Part shown: in pieces, positions 17,925 to 25,634 of the stretch
Layout of the letters: each line of letters starts with the position of its first letter
How positions within the stretch are numbered: position 1 is the stretch's first letter
Assembly (NCBI GenBank): GCA_946626695.1
Contig: CAMOUV010000002.1
Span: forward strand, 1-33,659
Source of the DNA: an uncultured Blautia sp.
GTDB lineage: Bacteria; Bacillota; Clostridia; Lachnospirales; Lachnospiraceae
Direction of reading: 5' to 3'
Length of the DNA stretch: 33,659 nucleotides
Made by a program: the position numbers and the translations under genes
The notes under the pieces: generated by a model
Seen by the model: only the letters and a program-made list of their open reading frames with translations
What the model was told of the DNA's origin: nothing
Databases searched by the model: none

Positions 17925-18166
17925 TTCTGGTGGATATATACGTTCCGTCCCTGGATGCGGTTTATGATTTTCAGCTGGATGAGAACACGCCGGTAAAGGC
18001 CGTGACGACGGAGATCGGGGAAATGCTCGGAAAGAAATTCAAGGTGCCTGCCAGGTCTGACAGCCGCTTTGTGCTTTGTTCATTTGAACAGAAGAACATT
18101 CTTCCGGGGGAAAAGACCCTGCATATGTGCGGGATCCGCAACGGAAGCCGGCTGCTGCTGGTGTAA
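17921..18166 (+). CDS. EsaB/YukD-like ubiquitin-fold protein
   Basis: 81 aa: MILVDIYVPSLDAVYDFQLDENTPVKAVTTEIGEML...LHMCGIRNGSRLLLV. ATGA overlap with the preceding gene; T7SS context. Confidence 0.7.
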   Translation: MILVDIYVPSLDAVYDFQLDENTPVKAVTTEIGEMLGKKFKVPARSDSRFVLCSFEQKNILPGEKTLHMCGIRNGSRLLLV

Positions 18167-18168
18167 TA

Positions 18169-18236
18169 TGCATTTCATCCCGGAAAATGTGCATTTCATC
18201 CGGATTTTGTCTTTTTTGATGCCGGAGAGATATAAT
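18169..18236 (+). promoter_or_regulatory. Direct repeat TGCATTTCATCC twice (21-bp period) upstream of a TATAAT -10; candidate LytTR operator and promoter
   Basis: TGCATTTCATCC at 18169-18180 and 18190-18201; TATAAT at 18231-18236. Confidence 0.6.
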
Positions 18237-18263
18237 GGCATCATCAAAGAAAGGAAATACAAG

Positions 18264-18608
18264 ATGTTTGAGATTGATCTGAGAATTCTTAAAAAGATGA
18301 CAGATGAATTAGGGAACTGCGAGAAGAGGCTTGTGAATCAGGCCGAGCAGCTGGCACTGACGATCAGCAGCCTGCACCGCATCGAGATGGAGGGGATGGA
18401 CCGGACTCGGGAAGGCCTCAGGAAACGTCTCGAAGACCTCCGGACAGAGATCAGGAAGGTGCGGTCCATGCGGCAGGCACTGGAGAGGATCTGCCTCTGC
18501 TATGAGCAGTGCGAGGAAAAGACAGAGGGCCTTTTCGAAGAACAGACAGGGGTATCCGTGGTGTGGCAGACGGTCCGTCTGACCGGGATCCGGAATCTGC
18601 TGCGGTGA
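18264..18608 (+). CDS. Small helical T7SS-associated protein without a WXG motif
   Basis: MFEIDLRILKKMTDELGNCEKRLVNQAEQLALTISSLHRIEMEG...; predicted helical/coiled coil; contains YEQCE (YxxxE). Confidence 0.6.
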   Translation: MFEIDLRILKKMTDELGNCEKRLVNQAEQLALTISSLHRIEMEGMDRTREGLRKRLEDLRTEIRKVRSMRQALERICLCYEQCEEKTEGLFEEQTGVSVVWQTVRLTGIRNLLR

Positions 18609-18634
18609 TTCTTGTATGGCAGAAAGGAGACAAC

Positions 18635-18934
18635 ATGAACAAGATCCGAGTCAACACCGGCAGTCTTCAGCGGACACAGAGTGATGTGGAAGGACAGATC
18701 CGGGATATAGAAAACAAGCTGGGAGGCATGCTTGGGGATGTATCCAGGATGAACGGAATGTGGACAGGCGAAGCCAATGCGGCATTCAACCAGTCCTTTC
18801 AGGATGACATCAATGCGTTGAAGGACCTTTGCGGTCAGCTGAAAAAGATCGCTGTCTATGAGGGAAATGCCCGGAAAGAGTATGACAGCTGCGAACAGAA
18901 GGTGAGCCAGCTGATCAGCGGGATTCAGGTATAG
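18635..18934 (+). CDS. WXG100-family protein 1
   Basis: 99 aa; central MWTGEANAAFNQSF; C-terminal YDSCE (YxxxE). Confidence 0.82.
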   Translation: MNKIRVNTGSLQRTQSDVEGQIRDIENKLGGMLGDVSRMNGMWTGEANAAFNQSFQDDINALKDLCGQLKKIAVYEGNARKEYDSCEQKVSQLISGIQV

Positions 18935-18945
18935 GAGGAAAGGCC

Positions 18946-19260
18946 ATGGCAATTCAGCTGAAAGTAAGACCGGATGAGCTGCAGAAAGCGGCCGCCAGCA
19001 TTCAGAATGAAATCCGGGAAGTGGAAAATGCATTTCACCTGCTGGAAGATGCGATCACTTCTTCCAGGTCCTACTGGGAAGGGGATGCGAGCGAAGCGCA
19101 TCAGAAGTATTATGATTCTTTTAAGGAAGACATTGAAACCATCTTGAAACGGCTGAAAGAGCATCCGCGGGATCTGCTGGAGATGGCCGGGATCTATGTG
19201 GAGACGGAAGAAAGCGCGGTCGAAGCGGCAGAGTCTCTGGTCCAGGATGTGATCGTCTGA
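18946..19260 (+). CDS. WXG100-family protein 2
   Basis: 104 aa; YWEGDASEAHQKYYDSF; C-terminal YVETE (YxxxE) and terminal DVIV. Confidence 0.85.
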   Translation: MAIQLKVRPDELQKAAASIQNEIREVENAFHLLEDAITSSRSYWEGDASEAHQKYYDSFKEDIETILKRLKEHPRDLLEMAGIYVETEESAVEAAESLVQDVIV

Positions 19261-19285
19261 CAGTATGTAAGGAGGGGTCATCAGA

Positions 19286-19597
19286 ATGAAAACACAGGCA
19301 CAGATCTATATGGATTACCAGAATGCCTGCAGCCAGGCTTCCAGTCTGGAGCAGATCGCCCGGAACCTTGACAATGTGGCGGACGGTCAGATGCAGAGCT
19401 GTCTGGGGCAGGTCTCCGTACACTGGAAGGGAGATAATTCCGAGGCCTATGTCCGGAAGGGACGGGTGGTGCAGGACAAGATCCGGAAAACCGCGAAGGA
19501 CCTTCGGAATGCCGCGTCCGCCATCCGCCGGATGGCAAAGAACACCTACGACGCGGAGATGAGAGCACTGGAGATCGCCAGGGCCAGAGAATACTGA
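19286..19597 (+). CDS. WXG100-family protein 3
   Basis: 103 aa; HWKGDNSEAYVRKG. No YxxxD/E at the C-terminus. Confidence 0.78.
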   Translation: MKTQAQIYMDYQNACSQASSLEQIARNLDNVADGQMQSCLGQVSVHWKGDNSEAYVRKGRVVQDKIRKTAKDLRNAASAIRRMAKNTYDAEMRALEIARAREY

Positions 19598-19607
19598 CAG
19601 GCCGGCT

Positions 19608-19675
19608 GGTCATTCATCCGAAAAACAGGTCGTTCATCCGGGATCTGACACAGACGGGAAACGGCATGATACAAT
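19608..19675 (+). promoter_or_regulatory. Direct repeat GGTC[A/G]TTCATCCG twice (20-bp period) upstream of a TACAAT -10; candidate LytTR operator and promoter
   Basis: GGTCATTCATCCG 19608-19620, GGTCGTTCATCCG 19628-19640, CTGACA 19645-19650, TACAAT 19670-19675. Confidence 0.6.
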
Positions 19676-19733
19676 ACAATCATAAAAGAGAAGAAAAAAG
19701 CCAAAAGCAAAAACATCAAAGGAGGAAAAACTT

Positions 19734-20036
19734 ATGGCATCAGAAATCCGTGTAACAAGCGCACAGCTTACATCCAAAAAAGAAGAGCTGAACAGCATGA
19801 ACCAGAAATTTATCGACATCGTCAACACGCTGGAGGGAACCGTCAACACACTGGAGGGCAGCTGGGAAGGTGAGACCCACGATGCATTCTACAGGGCTTT
19901 CGGAAACGACAAGATCCAGATGACGAATTTCTCCAATGCGATCAAAGTTTATATACAGGCACTGGAACAGATCATCGCCAGCTATGAAGCGGCCGAAAAC
20001 CAGAATACCAGCATTGCAAGCAGCCGGAATTATTGA
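19734..20036 (+). CDS. WXG100-family protein 4
   Basis: 100 aa; GSWEGETHDAFYRAF; YEAAE (YxxxE). Good RBS AAAGGAGG. Confidence 0.88.
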   Translation: MASEIRVTSAQLTSKKEELNSMNQKFIDIVNTLEGTVNTLEGSWEGETHDAFYRAFGNDKIQMTNFSNAIKVYIQALEQIIASYEAAENQNTSIASSRNY

Positions 20037-20119
20037 TCTTCCGGACCTGAAGCGGACAATGATTTCATATTGAAGTGCAGTGAAAATGCTTGCTTGCAAG
20101 AACATTTACGCAAACATCG

Positions 20120-20142
20120 ATGAAAGAACGAAGTTCTTTCAT
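20120..20142. other. Perfect 10-bp hairpin between two WXG100 genes
   Basis: ATGAAAGAAC GAA GTTCTTTCAT, no following T-run. Confidence 0.6.
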
Positions 20143-20168
20143 GTTTATAGAAAGAGAGGATTATTACT

Positions 20169-20486
20169 ATGGCTATTATCTTAAAAGTATCACCGGACAA
20201 GCTTCTTTCCACAGCAGCAGAACTGGAGAGCCAGGGCTCTACCATGAAAACCTACACCGATCAGATGGTAAACCTCGTAAATGAAATCTCCGGAGATGTG
20301 TGGAGCGGCGACGCGGCCACCTCCTACAAGACAAAATTCAGCGGACTGCAGGATGATATCGCCAGGATCCACAAAATGGTCGCGGAACATGTACAGGATC
20401 TGCAGGACATTGCCCGGAACTACACCGAGGCCGAGACTGCAAACCAGGAGATCGCGAACAGCCTTTCCTCCGACGTGATCGTTTAA
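20169..20486 (+). CDS. WXG100-family protein 5
   Basis: 105 aa; VWSGDAATSYKTKF; YTEAE (YxxxE); terminal DVIV. Confidence 0.86.
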   Translation: MAIILKVSPDKLLSTAAELESQGSTMKTYTDQMVNLVNEISGDVWSGDAATSYKTKFSGLQDDIARIHKMVAEHVQDLQDIARNYTEAETANQEIANSLSSDVIV

Positions 20487-20495
20487 GGGGATACG

Positions 20496-21743
20496 ATGAG
20501 AGAATGCAGAAATAACAGAGCCGGATTCAGAGAACATGCAGGGATGCTTTTGGCATTCCTGCTTGTTTTTCTGTTTTTTGTTTCCGCCGCGGCGGAAGAG
20601 AATGCCGAAACGGATCAGGACAGGAACGGCATCCCCGATGCGGTGGAGAGTACGGCCTCGGGGATCGTGAGAGTGGAGGCTTCGGTATCGGACCGGGATG
20701 AAAAACACCGTTCGGTAAAAAGCCAGACCGGTTTCCTTCTGGGCGACGAGTCCGCCGGGTATGTGATCACCGCCTGTCACGGGCTGCTGTTTTCCGGCGA
20801 GGAGCTGGACAGGCTCCGGGAAGAGTGGTCTGTCGGGGAGGAGAGAGAGATCAGTCTTTCGGAAACCGTGTATGAAATCATCTACAACGGAGATATCCGC
20901 AAGAAAGTGAGCCTGTTTGAAGACAGTGCCGGGAAGGATATCGCCATCCTTCGTCTGGATTCTCCGCTTGCGGGGTCCCTGTGCCTCACACTGGCTCCGG
21001 AAGAGGACCCTGCTCCGGAGCAGGTATGGCTGGCAGCCTACCCGGAAGAGACGGAGGAGTACATTGAATCGGCCGTGTCCTTCCGTTTCGGAAAGCTGCT
21101 GGAAGAACGGGAAGAGAATGAAAGTCCGATTCTGCTCTACGAGATCCGGACAGATGACTTTTCGGCGGGAGCGCCGGTCCTTGATCCGGAAGGCCATGTG
21201 ATCGGAGTGCACGGCACGGCCTCGGGGGACAACAGCAGCAAGGCCAGCGGAGCGGCAGCGCTGACCCGGATGCTGGATCATGAGAAAATAGCATATCGAA
21301 TGGCGCAGGCTCCGCAGAAGAAAAAAATCGGGAAGGCGGTGTATGTGCTTGGGACGATCGCGTTTCTGCTTCTGGTCCTTCTTCTTGTCCTGCTCATCCG
21401 TACCGTTCTTTCACGCAGAAAAGGCGGACCGGACGGCCGGGATCTTCCGGGACGTCCCCGCATCCTCCGGATGAACACCCGGGAGACGGTTCCGGTCCTC
21501 ATGACCCCGTTCCTCATCGGGACCCACGAGGAGAGGGCAGCCTACTGCGTCCGGGGTAACGCGAAAGTGAGCCGGATCCACGCGGCCATCTTTTATGAAG
21601 GAGGAAAATTTTATCTGGCGGATCTGGGCTCGCGGAACGGAACCTCTCTGAACGGAAGGCTTCTCCCGGCCCGGGAGAAGGAAAGGCTGCATGACGGAGA
21701 CTCCTTTTATCTGGCCAACGAGGAGTTCGTTTTCCGTACCTGA
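20496..21743 (+). CDS. Membrane-anchored trypsin-like (probable pseudoprotease) domain, TM, C-terminal FHA domain
   Basis: Signal peptide; YVITACHGLLF (His), GKDIAILRLDSPL (Asp), DDFSAGAPVLDPEGHVIGVHG (GxSGxP position reads FSAGAP); TM VYVLGTIAFLLLVLLLVLLIRTVL; FHA FLIGTHEERAAYCVRGNAKVSRIHAAIFYEGGKFYLADLGSRNGTSLNG. Confidence 0.78.
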   Translation: MRECRNNRAGFREHAGMLLAFLLVFLFFVSAAAEENAETDQDRNGIPDAVESTASGIVRVEASVSDRDEKHRSVKSQTGFLLGDESAGYVITACHGLLFSGEELDRLREEWSVGEEREISLSETVYEIIYNGDIRKKVSLFEDSAGKDIAILRLDSPLAGSLCLTLAPEEDPAPEQVWLAAYPEETEEYIESAVSFRFGKLLEEREENESPILLYEIRTDDFSAGAPVLDPEGHVIGVHGTASGDNSSKASGAAALTRMLDHEKIAYRMAQAPQKKKIGKAVYVLGTIAFLLLVLLLVLLIRTVLSRRKGGPDGRDLPGRPRILRMNTRETVPVLMTPFLIGTHEERAAYCVRGNAKVSRIHAAIFYEGGKFYLADLGSRNGTSLNGRLLPAREKERLHDGDSFYLANEEFVFRT

Positions 21744-21765
21744 CGGCCGGAGATGAGATTTTGGG

Positions 21766-21794
21766 TTTACATTAATACCGCTTTGGTTTATAAT
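21766..21794 (+). promoter_or_regulatory. Sigma70-type promoter for mgtE
   Basis: TTTACA (21766-21771), N17, TATAAT (21789-21794). Confidence 0.7.
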
Positions 21795-21854
21795 TACTCT
21801 GTTAAAGAGAAATACAGAAAACAATCATTTCAGACATGAAGGCAGGTGAAAAGA

Positions 21855-21959
21855 ATGGATAGTTGTGACAGTCATGGTCGAAGTCGGTACACGGACGGAG
21901 AAAACAGGATGCATGGAATTCGGGTCCGGACACACACAGCTGTCTGTTCCTGCATGTAA
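21855..21959 (+). CDS. Possible 34-aa leader peptide in the mgtE leader
   Basis: ATG preceded by AGGTGA; MDSCDSHGRSRYTDGENRMHGIRVRTHTAVCSCM*. Confidence 0.3.
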   Translation: MDSCDSHGRSRYTDGENRMHGIRVRTHTAVCSCM

Positions 21960-22121
21960 AAAGACCTTCTTTCCGATTTCTTCTGTCCGTTTTGTTCGAA
22001 AAACCATACATGCCACGAAGCTGCATGGGGGATTCGGCCCGGCCGTGATCCCGCTTGACGGTCTGTGCTCTGCCCGGCAGAGAAACAGGCAATCGAAACC
22101 AGGACAGAAGGAGGTACTTTC

Positions 22122-23558
22122 GTGGAAGAAGAGCGTCTGAATCCTGAGGTGGAAACCGAGGGGGAACTGACCGCTCAGAGGCCGGATTATCAGAAAAATA
22201 TCATGGAGATCATCCGGAGCAATGCGTCTCCCAAGATGATGCGTGAGGAGCTCAGCGATTACCACGACAATGATATCGCCGAGGTTCTTCCCAGACTCCT
22301 GCCGGCTGAGCGGAGAAAACTGTATCATGTTTTAAATACGGCAGCGTTGTCGGATGTCTTTGAATATATGGACGAAGACCAGGCAGCGGTCTACCTTGCA
22401 GAGATGGATCTGAAAAAGGCTGCCGTGATCCTGTCCGAGATGGAATCGGACATTGCGGTGGAGGTCCTCCGGGAGATTGACAGAGACCGGAGAACGCTTC
22501 TGATCGAGCTGATGGACGAGGATGCCCAGAAGGATATCCGTCTTCTGGCTTCCTTCGATGAGGACGAGATCGGAAGCAAAATGTCCACGAATTATATCGT
22601 CATCCGGGAGAATCTCTCGGTCAAACAGGCCATGAGCGCCCTCGTGGAGCAGGCTTCCGAGAATGACAATATTTCCACCCTGTTCGTGGTGGATGAGACC
22701 GGAGCCTTTTACGGGGCCCTGGATCTGAAGGAACTGATCATCGCGCGGCAGAATACGGTCCTGGAGGATCTGATCGTCACTTCGTATCCCTATGTATACG
22801 GCAACGAGCTGATCGACGACTGTATCGAAGAACTGAAGGATTATTCCGAGGACTCCATACCGGTTCTGGACAACAACAATCATCTTCTCGGCGTTATCAC
22901 CTCCCAGAGCATCATCGAAGTGGTGGACGATGAGATGGGTGAGGATTATGCAAGGCTGGCCGGTCTGACCGCGGAGGAGGATCTGCAGGAGCCACTTCTG
23001 CAGAGTATGAAAAAACGTCTGCCCTGGCTGATCGTGCTGTTGTTCCTGGGGCTGCTCGTTTCGTCCGTGGTCGGTGTTTTCGAGAATGTGGTTTCGCAGC
23101 TTACGCTGATCATGGCCTTCCAGTCGCTGATCCTGGATATGGCCGGTAATGTGGGCACCCAGTCCCTGGCTGTCACGATCCGTGTCCTCATGGACGAGAC
23201 CTTGACTGCCAGACAGAAGGTGGGGCTTGTAGGCAAGGAGATCCGTGTCGGTTTCTGCAACGGCCTTCTGCTGGGGACGCTTTCGTTTCTTTTTGTGGGC
23301 CTGTACATCTGCTTCGCAAAAAGCAGGGCGCTTTCGTTTTCCTTTGCCGTTTCCGGCTGTATCGGAGCTTCGCTGCTGACAGCCATGACGGTCTCAAGCG
23401 CCGTAGGAACACTGATCCCTCTTTTCTTTAAGAAGATCAATGTTGACCCGGCCGTGGCTTCCGGTCCCCTGATCACCACTGTAAATGACCTTGTGGCCGT
23501 GGTGGCATACTATGGCCTGAGCTGGATTCTGCTGATCAATGTTCTGCATCTGGGCTGA
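22122..23558 (+). CDS. mgtE: MgtE-type magnesium transporter
   Basis: GTG start after AAGGAGG. N-domain, tandem CBS, and C-terminal TM region with LILDMAGNVGTQSLAVTIR and DPAVASGPLITTVNDLVAVVAYYGLSW. Confidence 0.94.
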   Translation: MEEERLNPEVETEGELTAQRPDYQKNIMEIIRSNASPKMMREELSDYHDNDIAEVLPRLLPAERRKLYHVLNTAALSDVFEYMDEDQAAVYLAEMDLKKAAVILSEMESDIAVEVLREIDRDRRTLLIELMDEDAQKDIRLLASFDEDEIGSKMSTNYIVIRENLSVKQAMSALVEQASENDNISTLFVVDETGAFYGALDLKELIIARQNTVLEDLIVTSYPYVYGNELIDDCIEELKDYSEDSIPVLDNNNHLLGVITSQSIIEVVDDEMGEDYARLAGLTAEEDLQEPLLQSMKKRLPWLIVLLFLGLLVSSVVGVFENVVSQLTLIMAFQSLILDMAGNVGTQSLAVTIRVLMDETLTARQKVGLVGKEIRVGFCNGLLLGTLSFLFVGLYICFAKSRALSFSFAVSGCIGASLLTAMTVSSAVGTLIPLFFKKINVDPAVASGPLITTVNDLVAVVAYYGLSWILLINVLHLG

Positions 23559-23580
23559 GCCCGGAGGCGGATGCCGGATG

Positions 23581-23627
23581 AAGGACTGCCGCGGAGACAG
23601 AGGAATCCGCAGGGCGGTCCTTTTCTT
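23581..23627 (+). terminator. Intrinsic terminator after mgtE
   Basis: AAGGACTGCCGCGGA ... TCCGC.AGGGCGGTCCTT followed by TTCTTT. Confidence 0.75.
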
Positions 23628-23661
23628 TGCGAACGGCGCAGGGCTGGAGTGAAACTGAAAT

Positions 23662-23691
23662 TACAGAAGGCTTTCGGCCTGTGCTATACTC
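23662..23691 (+). promoter_or_regulatory. Extended -10 promoter for the DUF1002-like gene
   Basis: TTACAG ... TGCTATACT (TATACT 23686-23691 preceded by TGC). Confidence 0.45.
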
Positions 23692-23745
23692 GTACCAGAA
23701 AGAACAAAAAAACATTATAAAATCATGAAAAAGGAGTTGTAAGAT

Positions 23746-25506
23746 ATGAAAAAGAGCAGATTTCTCGCAGCGCTTCTGAGCGGCATCCTGATGCTGTCCG
23801 GCAGTGCTGCATCCACTGTACCTGTCTATGCGGACGGAACCAAGGTGGTCACCCTGGGTGCCGATCTTTCGGAAGACCAGAAGCAGACCATGCTCCGGTA
23901 TTTTAAGGTGAATACAAATGAGGTGCAGATCCTTACAGTGACCAACCAGGATGAGCGGAATCATCTGGCAGCCTACATCCCGCTGGCCGAGATCGGCAGC
24001 AGGACCTTCAGCTGTGCGTATGTGAATCCCACCTCCTCCGGCGGCATCAAAGTCCGGACCGCTAATTTAAGCTATGTGACCGGCAACATGATCGCATCCT
24101 CGCTGACCACGGCCGGCGTGCGCAACTGTGAAGTGATCGCCGCCGCACCCTTCAAGGTATCCGGGACAGGCGCCCTGACCGGTATTCAGATGGCGTATGA
24201 GACCGCCAGCGGCGAGGTGCTGGCTCCCGAGAAGAAGGAACTGGCCGTACAGGAGATCAAGGTCACCGAGGATCTGGCATCCGTGGTAGGAAACAACGAT
24301 GCGACCAATCTGGTGAACAAGACCAAGATGGAAGTGATCCAGAACAATGTCACGGACGTGACGGAGATCTACAATATCGTCAACAACATTGCGATCGAAA
24401 ACAATGTGAAGGTCACCGAGACCGAGATCAACTCCGTGGTGGAGCTGATGGAAGGAATTTCGGAGCAGGACTATGCGTATGATGATTTGAAGGATACCCT
24501 GGAGCACGTGGATGAAAACCTGAACGACTTTTATGACAAGGAAGTTGAAAGCGCGGAAGCCATCGAGGCGGAGACCGTCTTTGACGAAGACAGCATCCTG
24601 AATGAGATCAACGAAGGGGATCTCGGACTCGGAGATGAAGTGGCAGTAAGCTCTACCGAAAATCAGGCTCTGGAAGCAGAAACCTATGATCCGGAAGTGG
24701 AGAACGGTTCCCAGGGTGAAGTAAAAGTGGATGCAGTCGAGGAAGAATGGCCTGATGAAGGCGGCTGGACCGAGGAAAACGGAACCACAGAGGATCCCGG
24801 CTGGACGGACGGCGCAGAAGAAGATCCTGCCTGGACGGATGGCACCGAAGAAGATCCCGGCTGGGTCGATGAGGCCGGCGTGGTCGATGAAGGCGCGGAA
24901 ACAGGCGCGGAGCTCAGCGAACAGGCACAGGATCAGTATGATCAGACAAAACGCTTCTGTGAAGGCGAATACGAGAGCGATTTCGAGGCTCTGGCCGAAG
25001 CGATGGGGGATGATTTCTATCCCGCTTATCAGCTCGACGATGCAGAGCTTGGCGCAAAGCTTTCCGCTGCAGTGGAAGAGAAATATTACGAGATCCTTCG
25101 GGACGGTACCGGCGACTACATGCCGGATGAGAACGCAAAATATATGAGCGATGAGCTCAATGTGATGGATCGTTTCCTGAAAAAGCTTTTCGGTATCGAC
25201 GGAATGACCCCCGACAGGGAGGACATCCTGTCTGACCTGAGCCAGGAAGCAAAAGACGGTCTGTACGCGGATACCATCCTGTTCTTCGAAAGAATGTACG
25301 GAGAGGAAAGCTTTGACGAGGCCGGCTACGAAGAAGCCGCACCGGAGGAGAGCTATGAAGAGCCTCCGTACACAGAGGAAGCTCCGGCAGATCCGGGAAC
25401 CTATGAAGAACCTTCCTACGGCGAAGAGACCACTTACACCGAGGATCCGGGTTACACCGAAGAATACTATGATGAAGGAAGCTATGACGAAGAGTATTAC
25501 GGCTGA
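23746..25506 (+). CDS. Exported DUF1002 (YpuA-like) protein with an acidic, Trp/Tyr-rich repetitive C-terminal half
   Basis: Sec signal MKKSRFLAALLSGILMLSGSAAS; VVTLGADLSEDQKQTMLRYF...LTTAGVRNCEVIAAAPFKVSGTGALTGI; acidic repeats. Confidence 0.8.
   Translation: MKKSRFLAALLSGILMLSGSAASTVPVYADGTKVVTLGADLSEDQKQTMLRYFKVNTNEVQILTVTNQDERNHLAAYIPLAEIGSRTFSCAYVNPTSSGGIKVRTANLSYVTGNMIASSLTTAGVRNCEVIAAAPFKVSGTGALTGIQMAYETASGEVLAPEKKELAVQEIKVTEDLASVVGNNDATNLVNKTKMEVIQNNVTDVTEIYNIVNNIAIENNVKVTETEINSVVELMEGISEQDYAYDDLKDTLEHVDENLNDFYDKEVESAEAIEAETVFDEDSILNEINEGDLGLGDEVAVSSTENQALEAETYDPEVENGSQGEVKVDAVEEEWPDEGGWTEENGTTEDPGWTDGAEEDPAWTDGTEEDPGWVDEAGVVDEGAETGAELSEQAQDQYDQTKRFCEGEYESDFEALAEAMGDDFYPAYQLDDAELGAKLSAAVEEKYYEILRDGTGDYMPDENAKYMSDELNVMDRFLKKLFGIDGMTPDREDILSDLSQEAKDGLYADTILFFERMYGEESFDEAGYEEAAPEESYEEPPYTEEAPADPGTYEEPSYGEETTYTEDPGYTEEYYDEGSYDEEYYG
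24790..24879 (+). repeat. Three 30-bp units encoding EDPGWTDGxE-like repeats
   Basis: EDPGWTDGAE / EDPAWTDGTE / EDPGWVDEAG at 24790, 24820 and 24850. Confidence 0.75.
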
Positions 25507-25573
25507 TACGAAGGAAATCCTCCGGGAAAACCGGAAGACAAAACGGCAAAAACAGAATAATTGCTAACGGAAC

Positions 25574-25606
25574 CAGGGGTTGTCGTACGAAATGCGGCAG
25601 CCCCTG
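25574..25606. repeat. GC-rich inverted repeat, related to the one at 33512-33539
   Basis: CAGGGGTTGTCG ... CGGCAGCCCCTG (with G-T pairs); shares AAATGCGnnAGCCCCTGA with 33521-33538. Confidence 0.5.
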
Positions 25607-25634
25607 AAACGGTTGTGAGCAGATAGGAGAAACG

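Noticed and set aside
17921-21743. LXG or other polymorphic toxin with immunity gene
   Set aside because: All small T7SS-locus ORFs are about 80-115 aa WXG100-type, ubiquitin-like or helical proteins. No large LXG ORF or toxin domain is visible.
21795-22121. Canonical M-box riboswitch upstream of mgtE
   Set aside because: I could not find the conserved M-box core sequences by eye. The leader is reported only as a candidate of unknown type.
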